Notes: generated from the letters alone by a model not told the origin. DNA of 64,000 nt from Knoellia sp. S7-12 (GCF_040518285.1 NZ_CP155449.1:1054001-1118000); one strand, 5' to 3'. Shown: positions 46,816 through 60,910, counted from the stretch's first letter. Program-made: numbers and translations.

Positions 46816-46888
46816 AGGGCAGTGGCTCAATTGGTAGAGCTCCGGTCTCCAAAACCGGCGGTTGGGGGTTCGAGTCCCTCCTGCCCTG
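46816..46888 (+). tRNA. tRNA-Trp (CCA anticodon)
   Basis: A 73-nt cloverleaf. The acceptor AGGGCAG pairs with CTGCCCT, the D stem is GCTC/GAGC, and the anticodon stem CCGGT/ACCGG encloses CTCCAAA. The T stem is GGGGG paired with TCCCT-type bases. Its position directly before secE-nusG is conserved in actinobacteria. Confidence 0.96.
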
Positions 46889-46919
46889 CAGGTTCAGATC
46901 ATTTCGGAGAAGAGGAACT

Positions 46920-47192
46920 GTGACGGAAGTGGGCGAGTCTCGCGACTCTCGGAGTGCGAGCAAGAGCTCGGGCGACGGTCGCAACCCCGTGTCGCGGCTC
47001 TTCGGGTCTCTGGGTCTGTTCATCAGCCAGATCCTCGACGAGTTGCGCAAGGTCGTCCGACCGACGCGCTCCGAGCTGTGGAACTACACGCTCGTCGTCA
47101 TCGTCTTCGTGACCGTGATGATGGCGCTCGTGGCCGGCATGGACTACGGCTTCGGCAAGGTCGTCGCCTTCGTCTTCGGCAACGGCGGCTGA
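46920..47192 (+). CDS. secE: Preprotein translocase subunit SecE
   Basis: A 90-residue protein with a hydrophilic Ser-rich N-terminus, the conserved FISQILDELRKVVRPTRSEL amphipathic helix and a single membrane helix (about 57-80). It clamps SecY in the translocon. It starts at GTG with a purine-rich AGAAGAGG before it, and is followed by nusG after a 72-nt leader. Confidence 0.95.
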   Translation: MTEVGESRDSRSASKSSGDGRNPVSRLFGSLGLFISQILDELRKVVRPTRSELWNYTLVVIVFVTVMMALVAGMDYGFGKVVAFVFGNGG

Positions 47193-47264
47193 TCCTGGGT
47201 GCGTCCGAGAGGTCGCGCCCTCACCACTTTTGAACTCAACGCTGCACAGGAAGTAGGTCCGCAC

Positions 47265-48227
47265 GTGTCCGACCACACGACGTCCCAGGACGCCGAGTCG
47301 ACCCCTCGCGACCCCGAGATCTCCGCCCTCGACGACGTCGAGAGCGCCGCCGACCGCGAGTCGCTGTTCCTCGGCCACTCTGCCCCGGCGCTGCTGGACA
47401 CCGAGTCCTCCGAGACCATCGGCAGCGACCACTCCGGCGTCCGCGGCGAGACCGAGGCCGACGGGTCCGGCGAGACCACCGCGGATGACGGCACTGCGGA
47501 TGACGGCACCGCGGATGACGACACGTCGGATTCCGAGGGCAGCGAGAGCACGCTCGAGGCTGCGACCACCGAGTCCGACGAGGATGGCGACGTCATCCCC
47601 ACCGACGTCGACCCGATCAAGGCCTTCAAGGAAGACCTCGCCGCGAAGTTCGGTGACTGGTACGTCATCCACTCCTACGCGGGTTACGAGAACCGTGTGA
47701 AGACCAACCTCGAGACGCGGATCCAGTCCCTCAACATGGAGGACTTCATCTTCGAGATCGAGGTCCCCATGGAAGAGGTCACCGAGATCAAGGGCGGTCA
47801 GCGCAAGCTGGTTCGCCGGGTCCGGATGCCTGGCTACGTCATCGTGCGCATGGATCTCACCGACGAGTCGTGGGGCGCCGTGCGCCACACGCCCGGCGTC
47901 ACGGGCTTCGTCGGCAACGCGCACCAGCCGGTGCCGCTGAGCCTCGACGAGGTCTACACGATGATCAAGCCGGCCGAGCTCGAGCTTGCGGCGGCTGCTG
48001 CCGCCGGCACGGGTGGCGCCGGCTCCGGTTCGGGCTCCGCGCCCGCAGCCCCGCTCGTCGAGTTCGAGGTCGGCGAGTCGGTCACCGTCATGGACGGTCC
48101 GTTCGAGACCTTGCCGGCGACGATCTCCGAGATCAACGCCGAGGGCCAGAAGCTCAAGGTTCTCGTCTCCATCTTCGGCCGGGAGACCCCGGTCGAGCTG
48201 TCGTTCAGCCAGGTCACCAAGCTCTGA
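47265..48227 (+). CDS. nusG: Transcription termination/antitermination protein NusG
   Basis: A 320-residue NusG, longer than the ~180 of E. coli. The first ~105 residues are an acidic, Ser/Thr-rich extension with a short tandem repeat (ADDGT). The NGN domain (about 118-235, [39 protein letters not shown]) follows. An Ala/Gly/Ser linker (about 243-265) leads to the KOW domain ([22 protein letters not shown]). It binds RNA polymerase and ribosomal S10. The start is a GTG with AGGAAG upstream; an upstream frame extension is unlikely. Confidence 0.94.
   Translation: MSDHTTSQDAESTPRDPEISALDDVESAADRESLFLGHSAPALLDTESSETIGSDHSGVRGETEADGSGETTADDGTADDGTADDDTSDSEGSESTLEAATTESDEDGDVIPTDVDPIKAFKEDLAAKFGDWYVIHSYAGYENRVKTNLETRIQSLNMEDFIFEIEVPMEEVTEIKGGQRKLVRRVRMPGYVIVRMDLTDESWGAVRHTPGVTGFVGNAHQPVPLSLDEVYTMIKPAELELAAAAAAGTGGAGSGSGSAPAAPLVEFEVGESVTVMDGPFETLPATISEINAEGQKLKVLVSIFGRETPVELSFSQVTKL
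47481..47525 (+). repeat. Three 15-bp tandem repeats inside nusG
   Basis: Three adjacent copies of GCGGATGACGGCACC (47481-47495, 47496-47510, 47511-47525; the last two copies differ by one or two bases) encode ADDGT units in the acidic extension. Copy-number change would keep the reading frame. Confidence 0.8.
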
Positions 48228-48298
48228 CGGTTCGTCAGTACTGCAACCGGGTCATCGCCCAAGGCGTGGGCCCACCAACCAGATAAAGGAAAAACAGC

Positions 48299-48733
48299 AT
48301 GCCTCCCAAGAGCAAGAAGGTCTCCGGCTACATCAACCTGCAGATTCAGGCTGGTGCGGCGACCCCGGCTCCTCCCGTCGGCCCGGCCCTCGGCCAGCAC
48401 GGCGTCAACATCATGGAGTTCGTCAAGGCCTACAACGCTGCGACCGAGCACCAGCGGGGCAACATCATCCCCGTCGTCATCACCGTCTTCGAAGACCGTT
48501 CCTTCACCTTCATCACGAAGACGCCCCCGGCGTCCGAGCTGATCAAGAAGGCTGCGGGCGTCCAGAAGGGCTCCGGCGAGCCGCACAAGACCAAGGTCGC
48601 CAAGCTGACCAAGGACCAGGTGCGCGAGATCGCCGAGCAGAAGATGCCCGACCTCAACGCCAACGACATCGATGCCGCGATGAAGATCATCGCCGGCACG
48701 GCTCGTCAGATGGGCATTGAGACCGCCCTCTGA
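48299..48733 (+). CDS. rplK: 50S ribosomal protein L11
   Basis: A 144-residue protein of the GTPase-associated centre. It has the thiostrepton/thiopeptide-relevant N-terminal region ([23 protein letters not shown]) and the rRNA-binding C-terminal domain ([17 protein letters not shown] end). It starts at ATG with AAAGGA upstream, in the secE-nusG-rplK-rplA unit. Confidence 0.97.
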   Translation: MPPKSKKVSGYINLQIQAGAATPAPPVGPALGQHGVNIMEFVKAYNAATEHQRGNIIPVVITVFEDRSFTFITKTPPASELIKKAAGVQKGSGEPHKTKVAKLTKDQVREIAEQKMPDLNANDIDAAMKIIAGTARQMGIETAL

Positions 48734-48755
48734 GGACGGTCCTCAAGCACAAGCA

Positions 48756-48797
48756 TTCGGTATGCCGCCCGCGTAGGTGAGCGGTCGGCATACCGAA
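48756..48797 (+). terminator. Hairpin from an inverted GTATGCCG pair, between rplK and rplA
   Basis: Perfect 12-nt arms TTCGGTATGCCG (48756-48767) and CGGCATACCGAA (48786-48797) flank an 18-nt loop. There is no T-run, so partial termination or mRNA-end protection between rplK and rplA is more likely than full termination. The core is the dispersed word discussed in findings. Confidence 0.65.
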
Positions 48798-48798
48798 A

Positions 48799-48822
48799 GG
48801 CTTCACTCACCTGAGTGAAGCC
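48799..48822 (+). promoter_or_regulatory. Second perfect hairpin before rplA
   Basis: Arms GGCTTCACTCA (48799-48809) and TGAGTGAAGCC (48812-48822) pair perfectly across a 2-nt loop, immediately after the first hairpin and directly abutting the L1-like site. Confidence 0.6.
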
Positions 48823-48851
48823 GTGGGAGGGCCAGCGCAGGTCCGAACCAC
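48823..48851 (+). promoter_or_regulatory. Ribosomal protein L1 binding site in the rplA leader
   Basis: GTGGGAGG at 48823-48830 and ACCAC at 48847-48851 form a stem (GTGG/CCAC). An asymmetric internal loop and a second stem (GGGCC/GGTCC) follow. E. coli 23S rRNA uses the same GUGGGAGG...ACCAC elements in its L1 site, so the mRNA mimics the rRNA. Excess L1 should bind here and block rplA translation; the start codon lies 29 nt downstream. Confidence 0.72.
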
Positions 48852-48880
48852 AACTCCAGCACCACACATCAGGAGCAGAA

Positions 48881-49603
48881 ATGAAGCGCAGCAAGAGCTA
48901 CCGCGCCACCGCGGAAAAGATCGACGCCGACGCCGCCTACACCCCGGTCGAGGCCGTGCGTCTCGCGAAGGCCGGCGCCAAGGCCAAGTACGACGAGACC
49001 GTCGAGGTCGCCATGCGTCTCGGCATTGACCCCCGCAAGGCCGACCAGATGGTTCGCGGCACCGTGAACCTCCCGCACGGCACGGGCAAGACCGCTCGCG
49101 TCCTCGTCTTCGCCAATGGCGACAAGGCTGAGGCCGCCCGCGCCGCCGGCGCCGACTTCGTCGGTTCCGACGACATGCTCGAGAAGGTTGCTGGCGGCTG
49201 GCTCGACTTCGACGCGATCGTCGCCACTCCTGACCTCATGGGCAAGGTCGGTCGCCTCGGCAAGGTCCTCGGTCCGCGTGGCCTCATGCCCAACCCGAAG
49301 ACCGGCACCGTCACGATGGACACGGCCAAGGCCGTGACCGACATCAAGGGCGGCAAGATCGAGTTCCGTGCCGACAAGCACAGCAACCTCCACTTCATCA
49401 TCGGCAAGGCCTCCTTCGACGAGAAGCAGCTCGTCGAGAACTACGCGGCCGCGCTCGAGGAGATCCTCCGCCTCAAGCCCGCCTCGTCGAAGGGTCGCTA
49501 CATCAGCAAGGCGACCATGTCGACGACGATGGGCCCCGGCATCCCGCTGGACTTCACCAAGACCCGCAACCTGCTCGGTGAGGATGGCCAGGCCGACGCC
49601 TGA
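48881..49603 (+). CDS. rplA: 50S ribosomal protein L1
   Basis: A 240-residue two-domain L1, forming the ribosome's L1 stalk. Typical blocks are [19 protein letters not shown] near 65, [28 protein letters not shown] near 120-147 and the closing MGPGIPLD. The ATG has AGGAG 6 nt before it. It ends the secE-nusG-rplKA unit at a strong terminator and is probably autoregulated through the leader structure. Confidence 0.97.
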   Translation: MKRSKSYRATAEKIDADAAYTPVEAVRLAKAGAKAKYDETVEVAMRLGIDPRKADQMVRGTVNLPHGTGKTARVLVFANGDKAEAARAAGADFVGSDDMLEKVAGGWLDFDAIVATPDLMGKVGRLGKVLGPRGLMPNPKTGTVTMDTAKAVTDIKGGKIEFRADKHSNLHFIIGKASFDEKQLVENYAAALEEILRLKPASSKGRYISKATMSTTMGPGIPLDFTKTRNLLGEDGQADA

Positions 49604-49617
49604 TTGCCTCTTCGCAC

Positions 49618-49658
49618 ACGAAGCGCCTCCCGTTCTCTCGGAACGGGGGGCGCTTCGT
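49618..49658 (+). terminator. Terminator after rplA
   Basis: 18-nt arms (49618-49635 and 49641-49658) pair with a single G-U across a 5-nt loop, ending with TTCGTCTGT. It closes the rplKA transcript before the lipoprotein genes. Confidence 0.85.
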
Positions 49659-49723
49659 CTGTGGGGTTGACTAAACTGGTGTGGCCGCACACTGCGGCCA
49701 TCACTCACGCCGCAGGGGACCCC

Positions 49724-50545
49724 ATGACTGTCATCACTCGCTCGTTCGGCGCTGCCCTCGCAGCGCTCGCCATCACCGCGACGCTCGGTGCGTGCGGCTC
49801 CGAGAAGGCCGGCACCTCAACCGAGTCCTCCTCGAGCTCCAAGCCCGCCGCGGAGGCGCCCAAGACCAAGGTCGGCGACGAGGTCGACCTGTCTGCTGTC
49901 TTCACGGAGACGGCTGCCGCCATGAAGGCCAAGAAGTCCTACGCCTTCACGGGCGAGACACCCGAAGGGGCGATGTCCGGTCAGATGCGTGTCGACGGTG
50001 ACACCACGGCCATGAAGATCGAGGCCACGATGGAGGGCGAGAAGGCGACCATCCTGTTTGTCGACGGGGCCATGTACATGGGCGGCATGCCCGACCTGCC
50101 TGCTGGCAAGACGTTCATCAAGATCGACCCCAACGCTGACGACCCCATGAGCAAGATGATGGCTCCGTTCCTCTCGCAGATGGCGGAGTCGGCCGACCCG
50201 ACCACCGGTCTCGCCAACATCAAGGGGCTCAAGGCCAAGGTCGTCGAGGTCAAGGACGGCACGACGACCTACGAGGCGACCCTGACGGCGCAGCAGCAGC
50301 TGGAGATGGCCAAGAAGAGCCTCGAGGACATGGGGATGGGCGACGAGCCCATGCCCACGCCGTCCGCGGCGATGAAGCCGATCACCGTGCGCCAGACGAT
50401 CGGGGCGGACAACCTGCCGACGAAGATCGAGCTCTCCGGGAGCGCGGAATCGACCATGACCCTGACGTACTCAGGGTGGGGAGCACCCGTGGACGTCGTG
50501 GCCCCGCCCGCAGACAAGGTCGCGTCCTTCTCCGACATGATGTGA
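49724..50545 (+). CDS. LppX/LprG-like lipoprotein
   Basis: A 273-residue lipoprotein with signal peptide and lipobox LGAC (lipidated C24), then a Ser/Lys-rich linker and a folded domain with LppX_LprAFG-like features (SYAFTGETPEGAMSGQMRVDG; TTYEATLTAQQQLEMAKKSL; TLTYSGWGAPVDVVAPPAD). Members of this group bind lipids or act in lipid transport at the actinobacterial membrane. It is paralogous to the next gene. Both lie between rplA and the L10 leader and each has its own terminator. Confidence 0.8.
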   Translation: MTVITRSFGAALAALAITATLGACGSEKAGTSTESSSSSKPAAEAPKTKVGDEVDLSAVFTETAAAMKAKKSYAFTGETPEGAMSGQMRVDGDTTAMKIEATMEGEKATILFVDGAMYMGGMPDLPAGKTFIKIDPNADDPMSKMMAPFLSQMAESADPTTGLANIKGLKAKVVEVKDGTTTYEATLTAQQQLEMAKKSLEDMGMGDEPMPTPSAAMKPITVRQTIGADNLPTKIELSGSAESTMTLTYSGWGAPVDVVAPPADKVASFSDMM

Positions 50546-50573
50546 ACCGCCCCAACGCCGCTTGCCGGTGAAG

Positions 50574-50614
50574 CGCACGTGAGGCCTCACCCGTTTCGGG
50601 TGGGGCCTCGTGCG
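50574..50614 (+). terminator. Terminator after the first lipoprotein gene
   Basis: Inverted repeat CGCACG..AGGCC..CACCCG (50574-50593) with its complement at 50597-50614, with a small bulge and a 3-nt loop, 29 nt after the stop. Confidence 0.8.
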
Positions 50615-50701
50615 TTGCTCCGAGAGGCTCATGGGTCAGCCGCATTCGAGGCCGGCGGTGCCACGCAGTTAGTCTCGAGGGACTCAACTGGGAGGGATTC
50701 C

Positions 50702-51472
50702 ATGAAGATCTCGATGCGCCGCTCCAGCGGTGCTGCACTCGCCCTCGCGGGCCTGCTCGCGCTCGGCGCCTGTGGTTCCGAGGGCAACTCCGACGCAGGC
50801 ACGAGCCAGGCACAGGGCGAGAGTGTCGACGCTGGCGAGAAGGTCGACGCCGGCGAGCTCGCCAAGCGCATGGTCGCCGCCATGGAGAAGGCCGGCAGCG
50901 GCACGATGACCATGGACACCGGGGGCGAGAAGGCAACGGGCGACTTCAAGTACGTCGACGGCAAGCTCCAGCAGCACACCAAGGTCCCGGTCGAGGGCTC
51001 TGAAATGGAGATCATCGCCGTCGGCGACTTCGTCTACCTCAAGGGCCTGCCCGAGCAGGCCAAGCCGTGGGTCAAGATCGACCCCAATGCCACTGACCCG
51101 ATCAGCCAGATGTTCAAGGGCATCGCCGAGGGCGGCATCAGCGACCCGACCAAGATGGCCGACAACCTCAAGGGCACGCAGGCCACGGTCACGTCCAAGG
51201 ACGGAGACAACACGACCTACGAGTTCACCGTCGACTCAGCCAAGGCGTTGGGCACCACGCCCACCCCGAGCCCGTCGCCGAGCGCCTCGGCCTCTTCCCT
51301 GACGATGACCTACGTCCTCGACAAGGAAGACCGCCCCGTCACCATCTCGACCAAGGTCGCGGACCAGTCGATCAAGGTCACCTACGCCGACTGGGGCAAG
51401 AAGGTCGACATCGCGCAGCCGCCGGCCGACCAGGTCGGTCCCATCACCATGCCCACTCCCGCCGCCAGCTGA
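50702..51472 (+). CDS. LppX/LprG-like lipoprotein, paralogue
   Basis: A 256-residue lipoprotein with lipobox LGAC (C24). The domain resembles the preceding protein (KIDPNATDPISQMFKG versus KIDPNADDPMSKMMAP; TVTYADWGKKVDIAQPPAD-like end versus TLTYSGWGAPVDVVAPPAD), so the two arose by duplication. A short Pro/Ser-rich stretch (PTPSPSPSASAS) interrupts the middle. It is likely a surface lipid- or glycolipid-binding protein. The ATG at 50702 has GGGAGGG upstream. Confidence 0.8.
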   Translation: MKISMRRSSGAALALAGLLALGACGSEGNSDAGTSQAQGESVDAGEKVDAGELAKRMVAAMEKAGSGTMTMDTGGEKATGDFKYVDGKLQQHTKVPVEGSEMEIIAVGDFVYLKGLPEQAKPWVKIDPNATDPISQMFKGIAEGGISDPTKMADNLKGTQATVTSKDGDNTTYEFTVDSAKALGTTPTPSPSPSASASSLTMTYVLDKEDRPVTISTKVADQSIKVTYADWGKKVDIAQPPADQVGPITMPTPAAS

Positions 51473-51475
51473 AAT

Positions 51476-51541
51476 ATCGACCTCGTGCCCCGCTGGGACG
51501 GCGAGCGCCACCGAGTTGTCCCAGCGGGGCACAAGGTCGAT
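51476..51541 (+). terminator. Exceptionally long terminator hairpin
   Basis: 24-nt arms (51476-51499 and 51518-51541) pair with one mismatch around an 18-nt loop, starting 3 nt after the lipoprotein stop. It isolates the lipoprotein unit from the rplJL leader. Confidence 0.87.
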
Positions 51542-51594
51542 CAGAGGCGAGCCGATTTGGTGGCCGGGCCATCGCCCGTCTACTGTGTCCCTTG

Positions 51595-51789
51595 ACCAAA
51601 GACCGCCGGTTGTCTGGTGCACCCGCACCAGATCGAAGGTTCCGCGAGAGCGGGCAACCAGCGCAGGACGAGATTCGAAGACATGCGTCGTTCACGACAG
51701 CATGAGACACGAGCCCCGCGCCCTGCGCCGGGGCTCGATCTGTTTCACGTGGCCTTCACCGCTGGTCGTACCGACGGAAGGAGGCCCGA
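51595..51789 (+). ncRNA. L10 (rplJ) autoregulatory leader
   Basis: A structured leader directly before rplJ, in the position and with the GACGAGATTCGAAGACATGC-like core expected for the L10 leader family. It includes a 9-bp GC hairpin (51710-51718 paired with 51729-51737) upstream of the AAGGAGG ribosome site. In known leaders, L10 with L12 binds a kink-turn to repress rplJL translation. I did not fold it fully. Confidence 0.72.
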
Positions 51790-52422
51790 ATGTCTCGTGC
51801 AGACAAGACGGCGGCGATCGCCGAGCTCGCGGAGAAGTTCCGTAGCTCCAACGCCACCGTTCTGACGGAGTACCGCGGGCTCTCGGTGGCACAGATCACC
51901 GAGCTTCGTGGCGCCCTTCGTGGCAACGCGACCTACGCCGTGGTCAAGAACACGCTGACCGAGCTCGCCGCCAAGGAGGCCGGAGTCACGGCCTTCGACG
52001 GCCAGTTCGTGGGACCGTCCGCCATCGCTTTTGTCGACGGTGACCCGGTTGAGGCTGCCAAGAGCCTGCGTGACTTCGCCAAGGCAAACCCCCTCCTCGT
52101 GATCAAGAGCGGCCTGCTTGACGGCAAGGCGCTCACGACCGAAGAGATCACCAAGCTCGCGGACCTCGAGTCCCGCGAGGTGCTCCTCGCCAAGCTGGCC
52201 GGCGCCATGAACGCGTCGCTCACCCAGGCTGTCTACCTCTTTGCCGCGCCGCTGTCGCAGACCGCTCGGGTCGTTGACGCGCTGCGTGCCAAGGTCGAGT
52301 CCGAGGGTCCGGCTGTTGCCGCACCCGAGGCCGAGGCCGAGGCCACGGAGGAGACCCCCGCCGACGCTGCACCCGCGGCCGAGGCAACCTCAGACGTCGC
52401 CACGGGTGGCGACGACGCCTGA
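51790..52422 (+). CDS. rplJ: 50S ribosomal protein L10
   Basis: A 210-residue ribosomal stalk base protein ([41 protein letters not shown]). It ends in an acidic Ala/Glu/Pro-rich extension (after about 175) that is common in actinobacteria. The C-terminal helix region carries L7/L12 dimers. It starts at ATG after GGAAGGAGG and is co-transcribed with rplL. Confidence 0.97.
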   Translation: MSRADKTAAIAELAEKFRSSNATVLTEYRGLSVAQITELRGALRGNATYAVVKNTLTELAAKEAGVTAFDGQFVGPSAIAFVDGDPVEAAKSLRDFAKANPLLVIKSGLLDGKALTTEEITKLADLESREVLLAKLAGAMNASLTQAVYLFAAPLSQTARVVDALRAKVESEGPAVAAPEAEAEATEETPADAAPAAEATSDVATGGDDA

Positions 52423-52504
52423 GCCTGGGCGCAACTGCGCACAGACTCAAGGTTTTACACACCAACGCCACTCACGGCATACACAGAAGTAGAAAGGCGC
52501 CACC

Positions 52505-52891
<387 letters not shown>

Positions 52892-52923
52892 CCTGAGCCT
52901 CCACCAAGGCTGAGTACTCCGCG

Positions 52924-52962
52924 AACGGGCGGGACGGATCCACTGGATCTGTCCCGCCCGTT
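52924..52962 (+). terminator. Terminator after rplL
   Basis: 18-nt arms (52924-52941 and 52945-52962) with one mismatch and a 3-nt centre. It separates rplJL from the rpoBC message, whose promoter must lie in the following 350 nt. Confidence 0.82.
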
Positions 52963-53314
52963 CCGCATGCCCAGGCCAAAAAGATGGGTATGCCGGGTGG
53001 TGCGCTTGACGTGCGCGCCTGGGCCAGTCATCCTTTCCGGGTCAGACCGCGTGCTTCTCGCATGCGATGGTGACCGGACCCGCGTCCCGCGCTCCTTGCG
53101 GGATTGGACAGGGTTGGACTAGTGCGCCCTTTTAGGTCTAGACTGTTGCTTTGCCCTGCCCATGACCTCCGCCCGCTCTCGTCGAGCGACCTCCTCCGTG
53201 CCCCGCCGCATCCCGGCTACTGCACGGGGTGTTCGGCTCACTGACGTTGAGTGGATCGGGTGCTGTGGGCCGTGCGACCACCGTAAAAACACATGGCCAG
53301 TGGAAGGACCATCC

Positions 53315-56300
53315 TTGGCTGCCTCGCGCACCGCGTCCAAGACCGTGACCACCGCAATGACGGCTTCGGGCCGTCTCTCGTTCGGCAAGATCCGTGAGCC
53401 CATGGAGGTCCCTGACCTCCTCGCCCTGCAGACCGAGAGCTTCGACTGGCTCCTCGGCAACGAGCGGTGGCAGGAGCGCGTCGCACAGGCGCGCGCCGCC
53501 GGCCGCGACGATGTGCCGGAGCGTTCGGGTCTTGAGGACATCTTCGAAGAGATCTCTCCCATCGAGGACTTCAGCGGCTCCATGTCGCTCTCGTTCCGTG
53601 ACCACCGCTTCGAAGAGGTCAAGTACTCCATCGAGGACTGCAAGGAGCGCGACCAGACCTACTCCGCGCCCCTGTTCGTCACCGCGGAGTTCATGAACAA
53701 CACCACGGGTGAGATCAAGAGCCAGACCGTGTTCATGGGGGACTTCCCGCTCATGACCGAGCGCGGCACGTTCATCATCAACGGCACCGAGCGTGTCGTC
53801 GTCTCGCAGCTCGTCCGCAGTCCGGGCGTCTACTTCGAGCGCACGCCCGACAAGACGTCCGACAAGGACATCTACACCGCCAAGATCATCCCGAGCCGTG
53901 GCGCCTGGATCGAGTTCGAGATCGACAAGCGCGACATGGTCGGCGTCCGCGTCGACCGCAAGCGCAAGCAGTCGGTCACCGTCCTCCTCAAGGCGCTCGG
54001 TCTGACCGAGGCGCAGATCCGCGAGGAGTTCGCCGGCTACGAGTCGATCGAGCTCACCCTCGACAAGGACAACACCGAGGGCCAGGACGACGCGCTGCTC
54101 GACATCTACCGCAAGCTCCGACCGGGCGAACCGCCCACCCGTGAGGCCGCGCAGAACCTGCTCGACAACCTCTATTTCAATGGCAAGCGCTATGACCTTG
54201 CCAAGGTTGGTCGCTACAAGATCAACAAGAAGCTGGGTATCGAGAGCGAGCTCACCGACTCGACGCTGAACGTCAACGACATCGTCGCGACGATCAAGTA
54301 CATCGTGGCCCTGCACAACGGTGACGAGACCCTTCCGGGCCGTCGCAAGGGTGACGACGTCGCGATCCGTGTCGAGACCGACGACATCGACCACTTCGGC
54401 AACCGTCGCCTGCGCAACGTCGGCGAGCTCATCCAGAACCAGGTCCGCACGGGCCTGTCCCGGATGGAGCGCGTTGTGCGCGAGCGGATGACGACCCAGG
54501 ACGTCGAGGCGATCACGCCGCAGACCCTGATCAACATCCGCCCCGTGGTGGCCTCGATCAAGGAGTTCTTCGGAACCTCCCAGCTGTCGCAGTTCATGGA
54601 CCAGAACAACCCGCTCTCCGGACTGACGCACAAGCGTCGCCTGTCCGCGCTGGGCCCGGGTGGTCTGTCCCGTGACCGCGCCGGCATGGACGTGCGTGAC
54701 GTTCACCCGTCGCACTACGGCCGCATGTGTCCGATCGAGACCCCTGAGGGTCCCAACATCGGACTCATCGGTTCGCTCGCGTCCTACGGCCGCATCAACG
54801 CGTTCGGCTTCATCGAGACCCCGTACCGCAAGGTCACCAAGGGCCGCGTCACCGACGAGATTCACTACCTGTCGGCTGACGAAGAGGACGAGCACGTCAT
54901 CGCCCAGGCGAACGCAGCGCTCGACACCGCTGGTGAGCGTTTCACCAGCGAGCGTGTGCTCGTGCGCGTCAAGGGTGGCGAGGTCGAGTACATCCCGGCC
55001 GACGACGTCGACTACATCGATGTCTCGGCTCGCCAGATGGTCTCGGCTGCAACCGCGCTCATCCCGTTCCTCGAGCACGATGACGCCAACCGTGCGCTCA
55101 TGGGTTCCAACATGCAGCGTCAGGCGGTGCCGCTGGTCAAGGCCGAGGCCCCGCTCGTCGGCACTGGCATGGAGCTTCGCGCCGCAGTCGACTCCGGTGA
55201 TGTCGTCATCGCCGAAAAAGCGGGCGTGGTCACTGAGGTTTCTGCGGACCTCGTCACCGTCGCTGCCGATGACGGCACGTCGCGCACCTACCGGATCGAC
55301 AAGTTCACCCGATCCAACCAGGGCAACAGCTACAACCAGCGCGTCATCGTCTCCGAGGGCGACCGCGTCGAAAAGAGTGGCCTCATCGCCGACGGTCCTG
55401 CGACCGACGGTGGCGAGATGGCCCTGGGCCGCAACCTCCTCGTGGCATTCATGCCGTGGGAGGGCCACAACTACGAAGACGCGATCATCCTCAGCCAGCG
55501 TCTGGTGCAGGACGACGTCCTCTCCTCGATTCACATCGAGGAGCACGAGGTCGACGCCCGCGACACCAAGCTTGGCCCCGAGGAGATCACCCGGGACATC
55601 CCCAACGTCTCCGAAGAGGTCCTCGCGGACCTCGACGAGCGCGGCATCATCCGCATCGGTGCCGAGGTTCGCGATGGTGACCTCCTCGTCGGCAAGGTCA
55701 CGCCCAAGGGCGAGACCGAGCTGACCCCGGAGGAGCGTCTGCTCCGTGCGATCTTCGGCGAGAAGGCGCGCGAGGTTCGCGACACGTCCCTCAAGGTGCC
55801 TCACGGCGAGACCGGCACGGTCATCGGCGTCAAGGTGTTCGACAAGGACGAGGGCGACGAGCTGCCCCCGGGCGTCAACCAGTTGGTGCGCGTCCACGTT
55901 GCTAACAAGCGCAAGATCACGGACGGCGACAAGCTCGCCGGTCGTCACGGCAACAAGGGCGTCATCTCCAAGATCCTCCCCGTCGAGGACATGCCGTTCC
56001 TTGAGGACGGCACGCCGGTCGACGTCGTGCTCAACCCGCTCGGTGTCCCTGGCCGCATGAACATCGGCCAGATCCTCGAGTTGCACCTTGGTTGGGCCGC
56101 GAGCCGCGGCTGGGAGATCGTGGGCAACCCCGACTGGGCCAACCTCATCCCCGACGACGCCCGTTCGGCGGAGCCCGGCACCCGTGTCGCGTCTCCCGTG
56201 TTCGATGGTGTGCGCGAGGACGAGATCGTGGGCCTGCTCGACAGCACCCGCGAGACCCGTGACGGTGTCCGTCTCATCGACGGTTCCGGCAAGACGCCGC

Positions 56301-56803
56301 TCTTCGACGGTCGCTCCGGCGAGCCGTACCCGGAGCCGGTGTCGGTGGGCTACATGTACATCCTCAAGCTGCACCACCTCGTGGATGACAAGATCCACGC
56401 GCGCAGCACGGGCCCGTACTCGATGATCACCCAGCAGCCGCTCGGCGGTAAGGCCCAGTTCGGTGGCCAGCGCTTCGGTGAGATGGAGGTCTGGGCACTT
56501 GAGGCCTACGGCGCGGCTTACGCGCTGCAGGAGCTGCTCACCATCAAGTCGGACGACGTCAACGGTCGTGTGAAGGTCTACGAGGCCATCGTCAAGGGCG
56601 ACAACATCCCCGAGCCCGGCATCCCCGAGTCCTTCAAGGTGCTCATCAAGGAGATGCAGAGCCTGTGCCTCAACGTCGAGGTCCTGTCCAGTGATGGCAA
56701 GGCCATCGAGATGCACGACGCCGAGGAAGATGTCTTCCGTGCGGCAGAGGAGCTCGGGATCGACCTGTCGCGTCGCGAGCCCAGTTCGGTCGAAGAGGTC
56801 TGA
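53315..56803 (+). CDS. rpoB: DNA-directed RNA polymerase subunit beta
   Basis: The 1162-residue beta subunit. The TTG at 53315 is preceded by GGAAGGA at the right distance and matches the usual actinobacterial N-terminus ([11 protein letters not shown], then [19 protein letters not shown]). The frame upstream to 53162 was excluded. The rifampicin region (about 422-448: [29 protein letters not shown]) is wild type at the main resistance positions. The C-terminal [25 protein letters not shown] is canonical. Confidence 0.97.
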   Translation: MAASRTASKTVTTAMTASGRLSFGKIREPMEVPDLLALQTESFDWLLGNERWQERVAQARAAGRDDVPERSGLEDIFEEISPIEDFSGSMSLSFRDHRFEEVKYSIEDCKERDQTYSAPLFVTAEFMNNTTGEIKSQTVFMGDFPLMTERGTFIINGTERVVVSQLVRSPGVYFERTPDKTSDKDIYTAKIIPSRGAWIEFEIDKRDMVGVRVDRKRKQSVTVLLKALGLTEAQIREEFAGYESIELTLDKDNTEGQDDALLDIYRKLRPGEPPTREAAQNLLDNLYFNGKRYDLAKVGRYKINKKLGIESELTDSTLNVNDIVATIKYIVALHNGDETLPGRRKGDDVAIRVETDDIDHFGNRRLRNVGELIQNQVRTGLSRMERVVRERMTTQDVEAITPQTLINIRPVVASIKEFFGTSQLSQFMDQNNPLSGLTHKRRLSALGPGGLSRDRAGMDVRDVHPSHYGRMCPIETPEGPNIGLIGSLASYGRINAFGFIETPYRKVTKGRVTDEIHYLSADEEDEHVIAQANAALDTAGERFTSERVLVRVKGGEVEYIPADDVDYIDVSARQMVSAATALIPFLEHDDANRALMGSNMQRQAVPLVKAEAPLVGTGMELRAAVDSGDVVIAEKAGVVTEVSADLVTVAADDGTSRTYRIDKFTRSNQGNSYNQRVIVSEGDRVEKSGLIADGPATDGGEMALGRNLLVAFMPWEGHNYEDAIILSQRLVQDDVLSSIHIEEHEVDARDTKLGPEEITRDIPNVSEEVLADLDERGIIRIGAEVRDGDLLVGKVTPKGETELTPEERLLRAIFGEKAREVRDTSLKVPHGETGTVIGVKVFDKDEGDELPPGVNQLVRVHVANKRKITDGDKLAGRHGNKGVISKILPVEDMPFLEDGTPVDVVLNPLGVPGRMNIGQILELHLGWAASRGWEIVGNPDWANLIPDDARSAEPGTRVASPVFDGVREDEIVGLLDSTRETRDGVRLIDGSGKTPLFDGRSGEPYPEPVSVGYMYILKLHHLVDDKIHARSTGPYSMITQQPLGGKAQFGGQRFGEMEVWALEAYGAAYALQELLTIKSDDVNGRVKVYEAIVKGDNIPEPGIPESFKVLIKEMQSLCLNVEVLSSDGKAIEMHDAEEDVFRAAEELGIDLSRREPSSVEEV

Positions 56804-56806
56804 TCG

Positions 56807-56859
56807 GTATGCCGTGTGCTCACCCTGCGCCAACAGCGCTCGGCGAGCACACGGCATAC
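56807..56859 (+). terminator. Hairpin plus T-run between rpoB and rpoC
   Basis: 15-nt perfect arms (GTATGCCGTGTGCTC at 56807-56821 and its complement at 56845-56859) flank a 23-nt loop and are followed by GCAGCATTTTTTCTG. This has the shape of an intrinsic terminator inside the rpoBC operon, suggesting attenuation. The arms are an inverted pair of the dispersed GTATGCCG word. Confidence 0.72.
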
Positions 56860-56929
56860 GCAGCATTTTTTCTGACCAACCTGTACTGAACTTTTAAGAC
56901 TCAGCAAGAGCAACGAGAGAAGGAACCAC

Positions 56930-60820
<3,891 letters not shown>

Positions 60821-60844
60821 GGTCTGAGCCGCCAGAACGACAAC

Positions 60845-60883
60845 GGCGGGTATGCCGTGTGGTCACCACACGGCATACCCGCC
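60845..60883 (+). terminator. Terminator after rpoC
   Basis: A 39-nt near-perfect palindrome (left arm 60845-60863, right arm 60865-60883) with the sequence GGCGGGTATGCCGTGTGG and its complement, followed by CTTCGTTGTCC. It carries an inverted pair of the dispersed word. Confidence 0.85.
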
Positions 60884-60910
60884 CTTCGTTGTCCCCTTCC
60901 GGTTCCTTGC

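Noticed and set aside
53104..53144. A rpoB promoter from TTGGAC with TAGACT
   Set aside because: Spacing is 19 nt and several equally good hexamers exist nearby, so no single promoter could be supported.
53138..56866. A 1242-codon open frame antisense to rpoB, and similar long antisense frames opposite icmF (15838-18549) and rpoC
   Set aside because: Such frames are expected opposite GC-rich genes with strong codon bias. Their translations are Arg/Val/Leu/Asp-rich without any family motif.
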